From NCBI GenBank assembly GCA_002409745.1, contig DHOU01000003.1, forward strand, positions 42,661-106,660: 64,000 nucleotides of DNA, read 5' to 3'. The position numbers were made by a program, and so were the translations under genes. Numbering within the stretch: the first letter of the stretch is position 1; each line of letters starts with the position of its first letter. A model generated the notes under the pieces. It was given only the letters and a program-made list of their open reading frames with translations. It searched no databases and had not been told where the DNA came from. This document shows, piece by piece, positions 9,001 to 18,310 of the stretch. This stretch comes from Bacteroidales bacterium UBA5382. Its GTDB lineage: Bacteria > Bacteroidota > Bacteroidia > Bacteroidales > Dysgonomonadaceae.

Positions 9001-10081
9001 CCGGTATGGGAGAATAACTAAAAACATGGAATAGAGGCGGTATATGCCTTATAAAATTGATGCCGCCACCGTAGGTGCCGAGCCAGATATTTTCAAAAGA
9101 ATCCTGAAATACACAGCGTACCGTAGGGTTTGAGAGGCTATATCTATTATAGCCAACCGTATAATGCTCCATGCTCAATGTCCCTGGCGACATGAAAAAA
9201 TATTGTTTTAAATCGATAACGAAAATTCCGTTTAATTCTGTCGACACCCATAGTTTATTGTCGTCGGTTTGACGGATATCGAAAATAGCGGAAGCAAAAG
9301 GAGTTTCCGGAGATTTATCAGGGCGGATGAAATCTCCTGTTTCAGGATGAAACAGCGCTAGCCCATTGTCGGTGCCGACCCAGATGTTATCATTGTTATC
9401 TTTATAGAGGCAGTGTACCTCGTCACCCGGGATACTTTCCGGATCATCAGGGTTGTGGGTATAATTCCGGATCTGCTTATCTTTCAATGAAACAATGCTC
9501 ATTCCATGGGCAACGTGGCCGATATACAGGTTTTCATTTCCATCGTCCATAATTGTCCACACATTATCCGAAGAAAGTTCCGGGAATGTATCCTTATTAT
9601 AATGCCTGAATTCTTTTGTCTCTTTATTAAAATACTCCACTCCCCGGTGATAAGTGCTGATCCACAGGTTTCCGTCAGCCGCAGGAGCGATGGCGGTCAC
9701 ATCATTTGTAATAAGGCTGTTTGCTTGTTGAGGCGTATGTTTGAAAACCTCAAGGGATTCATCTTGATAATTATAAGCGTTTAATCCCGCGCGCTGGGTA
9801 GCTATCCATATAACGGGTGCTTGCGGGTCTGCATAAATGCAATTGAGTTCATTGCCGCTTATGCCGTGATTGTGTTTATAATAATGAATAAATCGAGTAC
9901 CGTCGAATTTGTTCAACCCTTCTTCCGTAGCAAACCAAAGGAAGCCGTCTTTATCCTGAGTGATACTTACGACATAGTTATTCGACAAACCCTGTTCAAC
10001 TCCTAATTCTTTGATAGAAGAAGGTTGTGAATAGGATCTGGTAAAAAAAACGATAGCCAAAAAAACAAAAAAGAATCTCAT
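6038..10081 (-). CDS. Hybrid two-component system sensor/regulator (HTCS) of the PUL
   Basis: About 1,347 residues from ATG 10081 (signal peptide MRFFFVFLAIVFFTRSYSQ); in-frame ATGs at 10087 and 10111 are alternatives, the latter overlapping a promoter box. In order: fourteen or so Reg_prop beta-propeller repeats (pattern DxxGxxWxGTxxGLxxF, about residues 30-680), a Y_Y_Y domain (about 700-780), a membrane segment (FYFIIAASMVFAILYAY), a HisKA with FYTNITHELRTPLT, a HATPase with NLISNAIKYTDKG, a receiver with phospho-acceptor Asp in IIVSDIMMPG, and a C-terminal AraC-type helix-turn-helix. It senses a periplasmic oligosaccharide and should activate the divergent glycan-uptake operon. All catalytic residues are present. 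Confidence 0.96.
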   Translation of the reverse strand: MRFFFVFLAIVFFTRSYSQPSSIKELGVEQGLSNNYVVSITQDKDGFLWFATEEGLNKFDGTRFIHYYKHNHGISGNELNCIYADPQAPVIWIATQRAGLNAYNYQDESLEVFKHTPQQANSLITNDVTAIAPAADGNLWISTYHRGVEYFNKETKEFRHYNKDTFPELSSDNVWTIMDDGNENLYIGHVAHGMSIVSLKDKQIRNYTHNPDDPESIPGDEVHCLYKDNNDNIWVGTDNGLALFHPETGDFIRPDKSPETPFASAIFDIRQTDDNKLWVSTELNGIFVIDLKQYFFMSPGTLSMEHYTVGYNRYSLSNPTVRCVFQDSFENIWLGTYGGGINFIRHIPPLFHVFSYSPIPGDPYSMNNRTTLSLCFDAEKRLWIGTDGGGINVFDNGKRIKVYSKESNDLSQNTVQALLKDSQDNIWIGTFVKGINHYNHKTKKITPVLLDGKNDSDIRCFYEDSHANIWVGTNTGIYVFDPVSRHQIRHYNKQNARLPENLVRSLVEDRQGRIWVGTFGGGLAVYTPEMELIRSYNEHTGFCSNTINYLFADSHGRVWVATGEGLVCFTEPDSTGYRAYGREEGLSNVYIRAITEDRDGNIWFSTNAGISCYEEESSRFQSYNHFGRIPLRSFSSAVVKDNNKDVIYFGSINGTYFFEPFTVLRRQEVPPVIITEMKIYEASTAENERKSINYFNDQNKDIELTHKQNTFSIFFNVQDYSLADQVDYAYRLKGIDDGWHTVEDNNVTFRNIPPGRYRFEVSARMKNQTPSNDIYTLSIHIQPPIWLSWWAKAFYFIIAASMVFAILYAYKKRIDIQSSYELEKKNHEHEQELNSERLRFYTNITHELRTPLTLILGPLEDLQKDPGLLPKQHQKISVVRQNALRLLNLINQLLEFRKTETQNKKLCVSKGNISELVTEIGLKYQELNPKPSVDISIDLENENMPLYFDKEVVNTILDNLISNAIKYTDKGRIILSLYTTQKEDVPYTEIKVTDTGYGIPKEEQEHIFERYYQIKNGKQASGTGIGLALVKNLALLHEGEIRVESELDKGSSFYFSLLTHNYYPSALHSEGNDTKEIEQQETLPDITANGRPILLVVEDNTDIRDYISDSFSDGFDVITAAEGDEGCKAAFAHIPDIIVSDIMMPGMDGITFCKIVKEDIRTSHIPVILLTAKTSIDDKEEGYLSGADSYLTKPFSATLLRSRINNLLDIRKKLADQIKFNLKLNSKSDMLKDSINQIDNEFIRSLTQLIENNLEDEKIDIGYLSDKLFMSSSTLYRKIKGLTGISTNEFIRKIRMKHAEELLLTGKYTISEIAFRVGISSPVYFRQCFKEEFGMPPSEYLRRIKTE

Positions 10082-10108
10082 GTCCATTGAAAAAATAATT
10101 TCGCTCAT

Positions 10109-10116
10109 CAAATATA
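10109..10116 (-). promoter_or_regulatory. Putative -7 box for the HTCS gene
   Basis: TATATTTG on the minus strand, 28 bp before ATG 10081. A TTTG lies further upstream at a longer spacing than ideal (26 bp). The position argues that translation starts at 10087 or 10081 and not at 10111. Confidence 0.4.
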
Positions 10117-10213
10117 ATGTTAAATCGTTAATAAATAAATAACAAATCTATCATTGAATGATTTGTTGTTCATTCTTGCACGATTTATGACGGTTATTGG
10201 CAAAAATACATAC

Positions 10214-10221
10214 TACCTTTG
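10214..10221 (+). promoter_or_regulatory. Putative -7 box of the PUL operon
   Basis: TACCTTTG, about 143 bp before the glycan-binding lipoprotein start. The -33 TTTG is not evident, which would fit an activator-dependent promoter controlled by the divergent HTCS. The resulting leader of about 135 nt shows no strong structure by eye. Confidence 0.4.
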
Positions 10222-10363
10222 TTTCATGATAATATTTCGAATGCCCATATTTGGATGTCACACTTGCTTATGGCCATGTAAGCGCTGATACCTAAAAGGA
10301 TTTTTCGTATTGATTTATTGATTTAAAATGTAGTATTTATTAGTCTAAAAAAAGCATGAAAGA

Positions 10364-11890
10364 ATGAAAAAGAAAACTTCATTTAAAAAGAGGAAGATTT
10401 TGTTTGTATTACTAGGATCTTTATTTGTATTATCCTTATCCGCATGGATTACAGGATGTAAAGATGACCATGGATATCCTGATGTTGACGGATTGAGTCC
10501 TGTCCTGACTTTAAAGTCGGATCATATTCAGACTGCAGCCGGACGATCGATTACGATTGAAGGAGTTATAAGTGATAAGGATGGAATTTCGGCTATCAAG
10601 CTTGAATGTCCGGAGTTAAATCTTGACAAAACCATTGATGTGATTGAAATCTATGAAAAACCTCTTGAAACATATGAGTTGAATTACAAATTCAACATGA
10701 AAAGAGATGAAATTAGAGAATCCTTCACTATTAAGGTTACAGTGTTTGATGTGGGGAATCGTTCTGTATCACAAGATATGCTTGTAACGATGGATGGTGA
10801 TTTTGAAAATCCCATTTTCACGCTTTCACCTGATAAAAATGTTACAGTGCTTATCAAATCCGAAACGAAATTTAATTTGCGCTTCTCTATTTCGGATGAT
10901 CGTGCTTTAGATTATTTGATGATAGAAATTCCCGGTATAGAAGGATTTGAGCCACTGAGATTAGATGCTAAAGGCGAAAACAAATTTGAATTTATGCAAA
11001 AAATCATATTGCCGAATAAAGCGCAGGAGTATAATGTGACGGTTACTGCCACAGATAAAAGTGGAAAACAATCAATCGTAAAAAGTGTGATCTCCGTCTC
11101 TGAAATGCCTGACTTCGAAAAGATGTACTTGGCCGATGTCGCTACAACGGAGGAGCTCAACAACGACGTATTTGGGGTGCCCATGCGTATCGAACGTACG
11201 GGAGCTTATCAATATAAGGCAAATTACTATTGCCAAAAAGCCGGTACGGAGATTTTCTTCCTTCCTCAAAAGAGTGACTTCTCTCCAATATGCTTTGGGC
11301 TTGATCCGGAAGACAATAGCAAATTAACGGATGATCCTGAATCTGCGAAACCCATCGTGTTGGAGCAAGCCAACATTTATTATGAAATTACTTTCGATAC
11401 AAGGAAGAGTACTTATAATATTAAGACATATTCGATTGCTGAAGCCATTGACCCAATACCTCATAAATACGGATCTACAAACCTTGACACATGGGGGGAT
11501 GGCGGTTCCTGGTTGCAAGAGTTCTATTTCGGTTATATGACAAGTAAACCCAGCCAAGTGCAACGCTTCACTCAAGACAATACCAACTCTCATCTCTTCT
11601 ATCTCGAAGAGCCATTGCCTCTTGAAGCCGGTACGCAAATGAATTTCGTAATTCATAACTGGCATTCTGACAATTGGTGGAACTATTGTACGTGGCGTGT
11701 TGATAATTCAACTGATCCGGAAATTTTCGGTTATTATGGTAAGGACGCGAAGTACACGAATCCTGCATGGACGAAGCCTGATCATGTAGGAGATAATTGG
11801 GCAAAACCAACAGTTAACGTAACCGGTAATTATAAACTCATATTTGATGCTCATCTTGAAAGGGCAAAACTGGTTCGGGTAACTAAATAA
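10364..11890 (+). CDS. Surface glycan-binding lipoprotein (SusE/F position)
   Basis: A 508-residue lipoprotein. The N-terminus has a basic stretch, a hydrophobic segment and lipobox ITGC at about residues 29-32. Two Ig-like/cadherin-like beta modules follow (about 45-150 and 155-255, with DISDDRALDYLMI-like and VTATDKSG motifs), then a C-terminal region rich in aromatic residues (WHSDNWWNYCTW) that could bind carbohydrate. Unusually, it precedes susC; SusE/F-type genes normally follow susD. It is 15 bp from susC and co-transcribed with it. The glycan-binding role is inferred from position and architecture. Confidence 0.8.
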   Translation: MKKKTSFKKRKILFVLLGSLFVLSLSAWITGCKDDHGYPDVDGLSPVLTLKSDHIQTAAGRSITIEGVISDKDGISAIKLECPELNLDKTIDVIEIYEKPLETYELNYKFNMKRDEIRESFTIKVTVFDVGNRSVSQDMLVTMDGDFENPIFTLSPDKNVTVLIKSETKFNLRFSISDDRALDYLMIEIPGIEGFEPLRLDAKGENKFEFMQKIILPNKAQEYNVTVTATDKSGKQSIVKSVISVSEMPDFEKMYLADVATTEELNNDVFGVPMRIERTGAYQYKANYYCQKAGTEIFFLPQKSDFSPICFGLDPEDNSKLTDDPESAKPIVLEQANIYYEITFDTRKSTYNIKTYSIAEAIDPIPHKYGSTNLDTWGDGGSWLQEFYFGYMTSKPSQVQRFTQDNTNSHLFYLEEPLPLEAGTQMNFVIHNWHSDNWWNYCTWRVDNSTDPEIFGYYGKDAKYTNPAWTKPDHVGDNWAKPTVNVTGNYKLIFDAHLERAKLVRVTK

Positions 11891-11905
11891 AAAACATTGA
11901 TTAAT

Positions 11906-14900
11906 ATGAAAAAACAGATATTATTATTGTGTTTTGCACTGATCAGTTTATATACGCAGGCGCAAATCACTGTAAAGGGAGTCGTAACTTCAGCGACAGA
12001 TAATGAACCTGTGATCGGGGCCACCATCATAGTGAAAGGTTCGGGAAATGGTACGATCACTGATTTGAATGGTAATTATGCGTTGAGTAATGTTTCCGGA
12101 GATGCGATACTCGTATTTTCGTCCATCGGGTTTAAATCACAGGAAATCCCGGTAAGCAATCGAACGACTATAGACGTAATTCTGAAAGAAGCAAACGAGC
12201 TCCTTGACGAGTTGGTGGTAATTGGGTATGGTGCTGTAAAAAGAAGTGATTTAACCAGTTCTATTTCCACGGTAAAAGGAGAACAGATTACGGAAGTAAC
12301 GGTTGGAAATGCCATGGATGCGCTTCAAGGAAAAGTAAATGGCGTACAAGTTACCAGTGGCGGTGGTCCGGGTACACAACCTAAGGTTTTGATTCGCGGG
12401 GTTACTACCGTCAATAACAGTGACCCGCTTTATGTGGTTGATGGAATGCCCGTGGGAACAAATATTAATTTTTTGAATAGTAGCGATATCGAATCGATGG
12501 AAGTATTGAAAGATGCTTCAGCTGCTGCCATCTATGGTACGCGCGGATCTAATGGAGTTATTCTTATCACGACTAAAAAAGGGGTTTCAGGAGAAGCCCG
12601 ATTTAATTTTAGTTCTTCTCTCGGATTTCAAACACTTTCTAATCCGAATATGGCAAAAGCATCCGAATATGAACAAGTCTTCAAGGCTCGTTATATTAAT
12701 GACGACCGTACTCCGATGTGGAAAGGGAATGATAATATTACCGACGCTGAAAGTATCGATTGGTGGAACCAAGTTGTTAATAAAACCGCTCTCATACAAA
12801 ATTATGCTTTTAATGTTTCGGGCGGGTCCGATAAACTTATCTATAACTTGAGCCTTGGTTATTTCCGCAACAATTCGCAATATGATGTAGGCTATTGGGA
12901 TAAAATTAATGTCCGTTTGAATACGGAATATACTTTTAATAGGTATGTGAAAATGGGATTTGATATCGCGCCGCGGGTAGAATCGTGGGATGATACGCCT
13001 AATTTGTTTTCATCCGCTATGGGCATGGATCCGACAACACCGGTTTTTAAACCGGAAGAGGAGTGGGTGGATAATGGATACAGCAACTATGAGCGTTCAC
13101 GTAATAATCAAACGCATAATCCGGCAGGATCGCTTGCCCGGCAGAATGCCCATTCCCGTGAATATGGAGTTATTCTTAATCCGTATCTGCAATTGACTCC
13201 GATCGAAAATTTAACTTTACGGACACAATTCGGAGCCAATGCTCATATTCGTCGCTCGGATTCTTTTGCACCTCAGTTCTTTATTGATGCTCTTGAACAA
13301 AAAGCGCTGAACGAAATTTCCCGTGAAATGAAAGAATGGCTGGATTGGAATTGGACCAATACAGCTAATTATAGGATCACTTTTGCCGATAAGCATAATC
13401 TAAATGCGATGCTCGGTTTTACTGCGGAGCGTTTTGCTGAATATCAAATCAAGGCATCTCGCGAAAAGATTCCTAATAATTCCGAAATTCTGCGAGAAGT
13501 GAATGCAGGGACTCAAAATCAGAAAGGAGAAGGTAAAACCTCTTATAATACCCTCGTATCCTATTTGAGCCGAATCATGTATAATTATGACAACCGCTAT
13601 TACCTGACAGCATCGTTAAGGGCCGATGGTTCTTCTAAATTTCCGAAAGGAAATAAATATGGAATATTCCCTTCTTTATCAGCGGCATGGCGCCTTACAA
13701 GTGAAAGTTTTATGGAAGATCAGGAGTTTTTCAGTAACTTGAAAATCCGCGGAGGTTGGGGACGAGTAGGAAATCAGAATATTGAAAATTCGGCACCCCT
13801 TACTTTACTTTCCCAGTCTGATTATGTGTTCGGATTAACTCCTGCTCGTGTTACCGGTACCTCTATTTCCAGTGTCGGTAATACGATGTTAAAATGGGAA
13901 ACAGTAGAAGATTGGAATATCGGGGTCGATATGTCGCTCTTAAATGCACGTATGGATGTTACGTTCGATATCTATCAGAAAAAGTCGATGGATATGCTCT
14001 ATAAAAAGCAAAATATCTATGCGGTAGGTTATCCGGATTGGAATAGCCAAATATGGATGAATATTGGGAGTATGAAAGCGAGCGGTTGGGAATTGGGGCT
14101 CAACTGGAATGATAAAGTGTCAGATATCTCTTATAATGTGGGCGTCAATCTTTCTGCTGTAAAAAATAAAGCAATCAAGTTTTCAGGTGATGGGGCGGTA
14201 CTTACCGGAGAATTCAATCAAGATAAAATTATCAGAAACGAAGATGGAGGTGAAATATCTCGCTTTTACGGGTATATAGCAGACGGATTGTTTCAAAACC
14301 AAAGGGAAGTAAATGCTCACACCGATGAACACGGTACAATTATCCAAGAACATGCCAAGCCGGGAGATATTCGATTCAAAGACCTTAATCACGATGGGGT
14401 ATTGAATGAAAAAGATAAGACATGGATTGGAAATCCCTATCCGGATCTGATGCTTGGGTTTAATGTAGGGCTTAATTATAAGAATATCGATTTTAGGGCC
14501 AATTTTTATGGTACCTTCGGCAATGATATTTTTAATAAGAGCAAAGGACTCTATGGGGGTACGGGAGGTTCGAATGTTTATGCGGGAACGCTGTCAAAAG
14601 TGTGGACAGGAGAAGGTACCAGTAATGATATTCCCCGTTTATCGGTGAATGATATGAATCAAAATTATACGCGTGTATCCAGTTTTTATGTAGAGGATGG
14701 TTCTTACATGCGTTGTAAACTCCTCCAAATCGGTTATACCTTACCCTATAAATTCGGTGGCAATACAGAGCTTCGGCTTTCGTTTTCAGCCCAAAACTTG
14801 TTCACGATTACCGGTTATTCGGGTATGGATCCCGAACGCCCGCAAATTGGGAACGACGGAAGTGTGATTGAAACCGGAATTGATGGGATTGCTTATCCGA

Positions 14901-14941
14901 ATCCTCGTACCTTTTTATTAGGTATAGATTTTAAATTTTAA
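11906..14941 (+). CDS. SusC-like TonB-dependent outer-membrane transporter
   Basis: About 1,011 residues from ATG 11906 (MKKQILLLCFALISLYTQAQ signal peptide). A carboxypeptidase-D-regulatory-like domain (VKGVVTSATDNEPVIGATI) is followed by the plug with SusC signatures (LVVIGYGAVKRSDLTSSIS, then PLYVVDGMP and MEVLKDASAAAIYGTRGSNG) and a C-terminal beta-barrel ending in LGIDFKF. It imports oligosaccharides across the outer membrane with the SusD lid. AT-rich codon use like its immediate neighbours. Family assignment is certain; the substrate is inferred from the enzymes downstream. Confidence 0.97.
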   Translation: MKKQILLLCFALISLYTQAQITVKGVVTSATDNEPVIGATIIVKGSGNGTITDLNGNYALSNVSGDAILVFSSIGFKSQEIPVSNRTTIDVILKEANELLDELVVIGYGAVKRSDLTSSISTVKGEQITEVTVGNAMDALQGKVNGVQVTSGGGPGTQPKVLIRGVTTVNNSDPLYVVDGMPVGTNINFLNSSDIESMEVLKDASAAAIYGTRGSNGVILITTKKGVSGEARFNFSSSLGFQTLSNPNMAKASEYEQVFKARYINDDRTPMWKGNDNITDAESIDWWNQVVNKTALIQNYAFNVSGGSDKLIYNLSLGYFRNNSQYDVGYWDKINVRLNTEYTFNRYVKMGFDIAPRVESWDDTPNLFSSAMGMDPTTPVFKPEEEWVDNGYSNYERSRNNQTHNPAGSLARQNAHSREYGVILNPYLQLTPIENLTLRTQFGANAHIRRSDSFAPQFFIDALEQKALNEISREMKEWLDWNWTNTANYRITFADKHNLNAMLGFTAERFAEYQIKASREKIPNNSEILREVNAGTQNQKGEGKTSYNTLVSYLSRIMYNYDNRYYLTASLRADGSSKFPKGNKYGIFPSLSAAWRLTSESFMEDQEFFSNLKIRGGWGRVGNQNIENSAPLTLLSQSDYVFGLTPARVTGTSISSVGNTMLKWETVEDWNIGVDMSLLNARMDVTFDIYQKKSMDMLYKKQNIYAVGYPDWNSQIWMNIGSMKASGWELGLNWNDKVSDISYNVGVNLSAVKNKAIKFSGDGAVLTGEFNQDKIIRNEDGGEISRFYGYIADGLFQNQREVNAHTDEHGTIIQEHAKPGDIRFKDLNHDGVLNEKDKTWIGNPYPDLMLGFNVGLNYKNIDFRANFYGTFGNDIFNKSKGLYGGTGGSNVYAGTLSKVWTGEGTSNDIPRLSVNDMNQNYTRVSSFYVEDGSYMRCKLLQIGYTLPYKFGGNTELRLSFSAQNLFTITGYSGMDPERPQIGNDGSVIETGIDGIAYPNPRTFLLGIDFKF

Positions 14942-14954
14942 TTTCTTAGAGACT

Positions 14955-16619
14955 ATGAATATGAAACAGATATTGAGTATAATTGCATTAATTGCCTCTG
15001 TTGTCTTCACCGGATGTAGTGATTTCCTGGAAGAAGAGGTAAGAGGACAAGAAAATCTGGATACCTATTTTCAGACGGAAGAAGAAGCTGAATCGTTTCT
15101 TACCGGTTGTTACTCCGCTTTAACTTACGGCGGTTGGTGGCAGATTAATAAAATATGGTTGTTATCGGATATGTGCAGCGATGATTCGTGGATGGGTAAT
15201 ACCAGTCAGGATCAAGGAGATTATATTTCTCTGGCACATTATCAAGGCACCGGACAATCGAATGAGGCTGTTGCCAACTTCTGGCAATATCGATATAAGG
15301 GTATTCTTCGTTGCAATATTGCTATTGAAAGAATCCCGGAGGCTCCGATCTTAAATCAAGCAAAAAAGAGCAGGCTCGTTGCTGAGGCAAGATTCCTGCG
15401 GGCTTATTATTATTTCGAGTTGGTTAAGAACTTTGGAGATATACCCCTGATTACCGGTTTTTTAATGCCGGATAAGATTGTGGGAATTACTCGTAGTAAT
15501 GTAAGCACGATCTATGAATTTATAGAAGAAGACTTGAAAGCTGCTGCTGAAGTTTTGCCTCAACGTAGTGAGTATGATGCTGCCGATATAGGGCGGGCTA
15601 CTCGTGGTGCAGCTTTAGGGTATTTAGGTAAAACCTATCTTTATCAGGAAAAGTGGAAAGAAGCTCGGGATGTGCTTAAAACGCTCATTGATGAAGACGA
15701 ATATGACTTGCTGAAAAACTTTGGCGATGTATGGTCGGTAGATCATAATAACAGTGAGGAGTCGTTGTTTGAAGTACAGTATATGTACGATGGCGTATAT
15801 GCTTTGGGAGGATCTTTAGCGATTATAACCGGAGCGCGTAGTGGCCCCGGTGACGGATGGTCGTGGTGCCAACCCACAAGTGATCTTGAGAATACATTTA
15901 TTGCCGCTGGTGATGATGAACGTCTGAAATGGACGATTATTAAAACGGGTTGTACAGAGATAGCAGGAGAAGAAGACTTTGACGTATTTATTGAGAATAG
16001 TAAAAAGATGTCTTCCTATCAAAGCTACATAGAGAAATACGGTTGGGATGAAAATTGCTACATCGTTGATCCGAAAGATCATAAATCTGCGCGCATTAAC
16101 CGGAAATTCTTTATCCCTTACAGCAAACGCCCGGAAGTGTATAATCTCGATAAAATCCCATTGAATCATAGATTGTTAAGGTATGCAGATGTCTTACTCA
16201 TGTATGCTGAAGCTTGTAATGAATTGAGCGAGGATGCTACCGCAAGAACGTATCTTAACAAAGTCCGTACTCGTGTTCATTTAGCCGATATTACCGCGAG
16301 TGGAAATGAACTTAGGAAAGCAATTCGTACCGAACGCCGCTTGGAGTTGGCATTAGAGAACAATCGCTTGTACGATATTCGCCGTTGGACAGATGATAAC
16401 GGAAAGAAAGTAATTTCTAATCTTTTTGGGCCAAATGGAACATTTGTCCAATATAATACAAATGAAAATACGGCTGATATTTATGAATGGGAAAATCAAG
16501 GTGAACCAAGTAGTAAAGGAAGTACCTTTAAGGAAGAGCGGGATTTGGTATTTCCTATTCCTTTATATGAAATAACGATGTCAAATGGTTCTATCACCCA
16601 GAATCCAGGGCGGAATTAA
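14955..16619 (+). CDS. SusD/RagB-like nutrient-uptake lipoprotein
   Basis: A 554-residue lipoprotein with lipobox FTGC at about residue 24. It has the SusD-like N-terminal region (FLEEEVRGQENLDTYFQTEE), TPR-like helices (EARFLRAYYYFELVKNFGDI, a family hallmark) and the conserved C-terminal motif (IRTERRLELALENNRLYDIR followed by RRW). It is the substrate-binding lid on SusC at the cell surface. The alternative start at 14961 would shorten it by two residues. It is followed by a strong hairpin before the glycosidase genes. Confidence 0.97.
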   Translation: MNMKQILSIIALIASVVFTGCSDFLEEEVRGQENLDTYFQTEEEAESFLTGCYSALTYGGWWQINKIWLLSDMCSDDSWMGNTSQDQGDYISLAHYQGTGQSNEAVANFWQYRYKGILRCNIAIERIPEAPILNQAKKSRLVAEARFLRAYYYFELVKNFGDIPLITGFLMPDKIVGITRSNVSTIYEFIEEDLKAAAEVLPQRSEYDAADIGRATRGAALGYLGKTYLYQEKWKEARDVLKTLIDEDEYDLLKNFGDVWSVDHNNSEESLFEVQYMYDGVYALGGSLAIITGARSGPGDGWSWCQPTSDLENTFIAAGDDERLKWTIIKTGCTEIAGEEDFDVFIENSKKMSSYQSYIEKYGWDENCYIVDPKDHKSARINRKFFIPYSKRPEVYNLDKIPLNHRLLRYADVLLMYAEACNELSEDATARTYLNKVRTRVHLADITASGNELRKAIRTERRLELALENNRLYDIRRWTDDNGKKVISNLFGPNGTFVQYNTNENTADIYEWENQGEPSSKGSTFKEERDLVFPIPLYEITMSNGSITQNPGRN

Positions 16620-16643
16620 AAAATCCATAAGGTAATTATATTT

Positions 16644-16685
16644 CTGCCGCGGGTAGTTTAAAAGATTATTCCGCGGCAGTTTTTA
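16644..16685 (+). terminator. Intra-PUL hairpin with T tail (possible partial terminator)
   Basis: A perfect 9-bp stem CTGCCGCGG (16644-16652)/CCGCGGCAG (16671-16679) with an 18-nt loop and a TTTTT tail. It lies between susD and the GH30 gene and has the form of an intrinsic terminator or a processing/stabilising hairpin. It would set a lower level of enzyme mRNA than of the uptake proteins. Confidence 0.7.
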
Positions 16686-16700
16686 TTAAGCTACACTGTT

Positions 16701-18293
16701 ATGATGAAATTCAAATATTATTTTCTCATTCTTTTTATAGTTGCATCTTTTTCGTGCAGTAAGAGTCCGACGACTCTCCCCATCCAATCCGGAACAATTT
16801 TTGAAAAGTCGATTACGATCGATATCGGAAAAACGTTTCAGACGATGGATGGATTTGGAGCTTCTGACTGTTGGACGGCTAACTATGTTGGCCGCGATTG
16901 GAGTTTCGATCAAAGAGAAGCCATCGCTCGCTTGCTCTTTTCAAAAGAGATTAAAGAGGGTGATCCGGAAGGAATCGGTCTTTCTATGTGGAGATTCAAC
17001 CTGGGTGCCGGAACTTCTGAACAAGGCAATGCGAGTGGAATTGAAGATCAATCCCGCCGGGCAGAATGTTTTTTGAACGAGGACGGCACTTTTAATTGGC
17101 AAAAACAACAAGGCCAACAATTCTTTTTGGAAAAAGCGCATGAATATGGGTGTAACTCTTTCGTCATGTTTAGTAATTCTCCTCCGGTTTATTATACCTT
17201 TAACGGTAAAGGCTATTCCAGCCGAGGGGCATATTCTAATCTCAAACCCGAGCATTATACCGACTTCGCTCTTTATATGGCGAATGTCGCAAGCTATTTT
17301 AAGAATAATAAAAATATTCCATTTTCTTATATAAGTCCGGTCAATGAACCGCAATATAATTGGGACGCGCCTTCCCAAGAAGGGACAGGTTGGCAAAACA
17401 AGGAAATCAAGCATTTAGCAGTTGAATTAGATAAAGCGCTTACGCAACAAAATCTGGACTCAAAAATTTTAATTACCGAATCCGGTGACTGGGAATATCT
17501 CTATAAATCAAAAGGAAATGCAGGTCGTAGTAACCAAATAAAAGAATTCTTTTCCCCTCAGTCCGAAAATTATATAGGTGATCTTTCGCATGTTCCACCA
17601 CTTATCGGGGGCCATAGCTATTGGACTGACGGGAATTGGAATACGCTTTCACAAGTACGTCAGGAGCTTGCTTCGGCTGCCGCTTCGCACGGATTAAAGA
17701 TATATCAAACCGAATGGAGTATGCTGGGAGATCATTACAATGATAAAGATTATCCGGGAAATGAAACATCAACATACCTTGATATCGCTTTGCATATGGC
17801 TAAAGTGATGCATCACGATCTTACAACCGCCAACGTTAGTTCCTGGTCTTATTGGACGGCGTTGGATATGGATCGCTGGAACCACAAAAATCGTTTCCTA
17901 TTAATTAAATTAACGCCTGCCGGTGGCGCTTATGGCGATATCTCTCAGAGTGGTTCCCATGAGGCTATGAAAAACTTATGGGTACTGGGCAATTATAGTC
18001 TTTTTATACGTCCGGGCTATCAACGCATAGATTTAAATATTAAAAATCCTTCCGATTCATTTTTTGGGTCTGCCTGGTTATCTCCGTCAAAGGATAAGGT
18101 GGTAATTGTATTTACCAATATGACGGACAACAGTCTGGAAGTCGCGCTTGATTTGAAAGGGATGAGCAAAAAACATCTTTCAATAAAACGGTACGTTACC
18201 TCATCAAGAAAAAATCTTCAAGAGGATATTCCCAAAGATGATATATGTATGGTAGATCCTCAGTCAGTTACTACATTTGTACTTCAATATTAA
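16701..18293 (+). CDS. Glycoside hydrolase family 30 (probable endo-beta-1,6-galactanase)
   Basis: A 530-residue lipoprotein or exported enzyme (lipobox SFSC at about residue 19). The (beta/alpha)8 barrel begins at TMDGFGASDCWTANYVG. The acid/base Glu is in SPVNEPQYNW and the nucleophile Glu in IYQTEWSML, followed by the C-terminal beta-sandwich typical of GH30. The opening and SPVNEPQ motif fit the galactanase-type subfamily more than the glucosylceramidases, but the subfamily is a judgement by eye. It would cut beta-1,6-galactan side chains at or near the cell surface. AT-rich like susCD; 17 bp before the GH2 gene. Confidence 0.85.
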   Translation: MMKFKYYFLILFIVASFSCSKSPTTLPIQSGTIFEKSITIDIGKTFQTMDGFGASDCWTANYVGRDWSFDQREAIARLLFSKEIKEGDPEGIGLSMWRFNLGAGTSEQGNASGIEDQSRRAECFLNEDGTFNWQKQQGQQFFLEKAHEYGCNSFVMFSNSPPVYYTFNGKGYSSRGAYSNLKPEHYTDFALYMANVASYFKNNKNIPFSYISPVNEPQYNWDAPSQEGTGWQNKEIKHLAVELDKALTQQNLDSKILITESGDWEYLYKSKGNAGRSNQIKEFFSPQSENYIGDLSHVPPLIGGHSYWTDGNWNTLSQVRQELASAAASHGLKIYQTEWSMLGDHYNDKDYPGNETSTYLDIALHMAKVMHHDLTTANVSSWSYWTALDMDRWNHKNRFLLIKLTPAGGAYGDISQSGSHEAMKNLWVLGNYSLFIRPGYQRIDLNIKNPSDSFFGSAWLSPSKDKVVIVFTNMTDNSLEVALDLKGMSKKHLSIKRYVTSSRKNLQEDIPKDDICMVDPQSVTTFVLQY

Positions 18294-18310
18294 TAAAATA
18301 AACGAGCATC

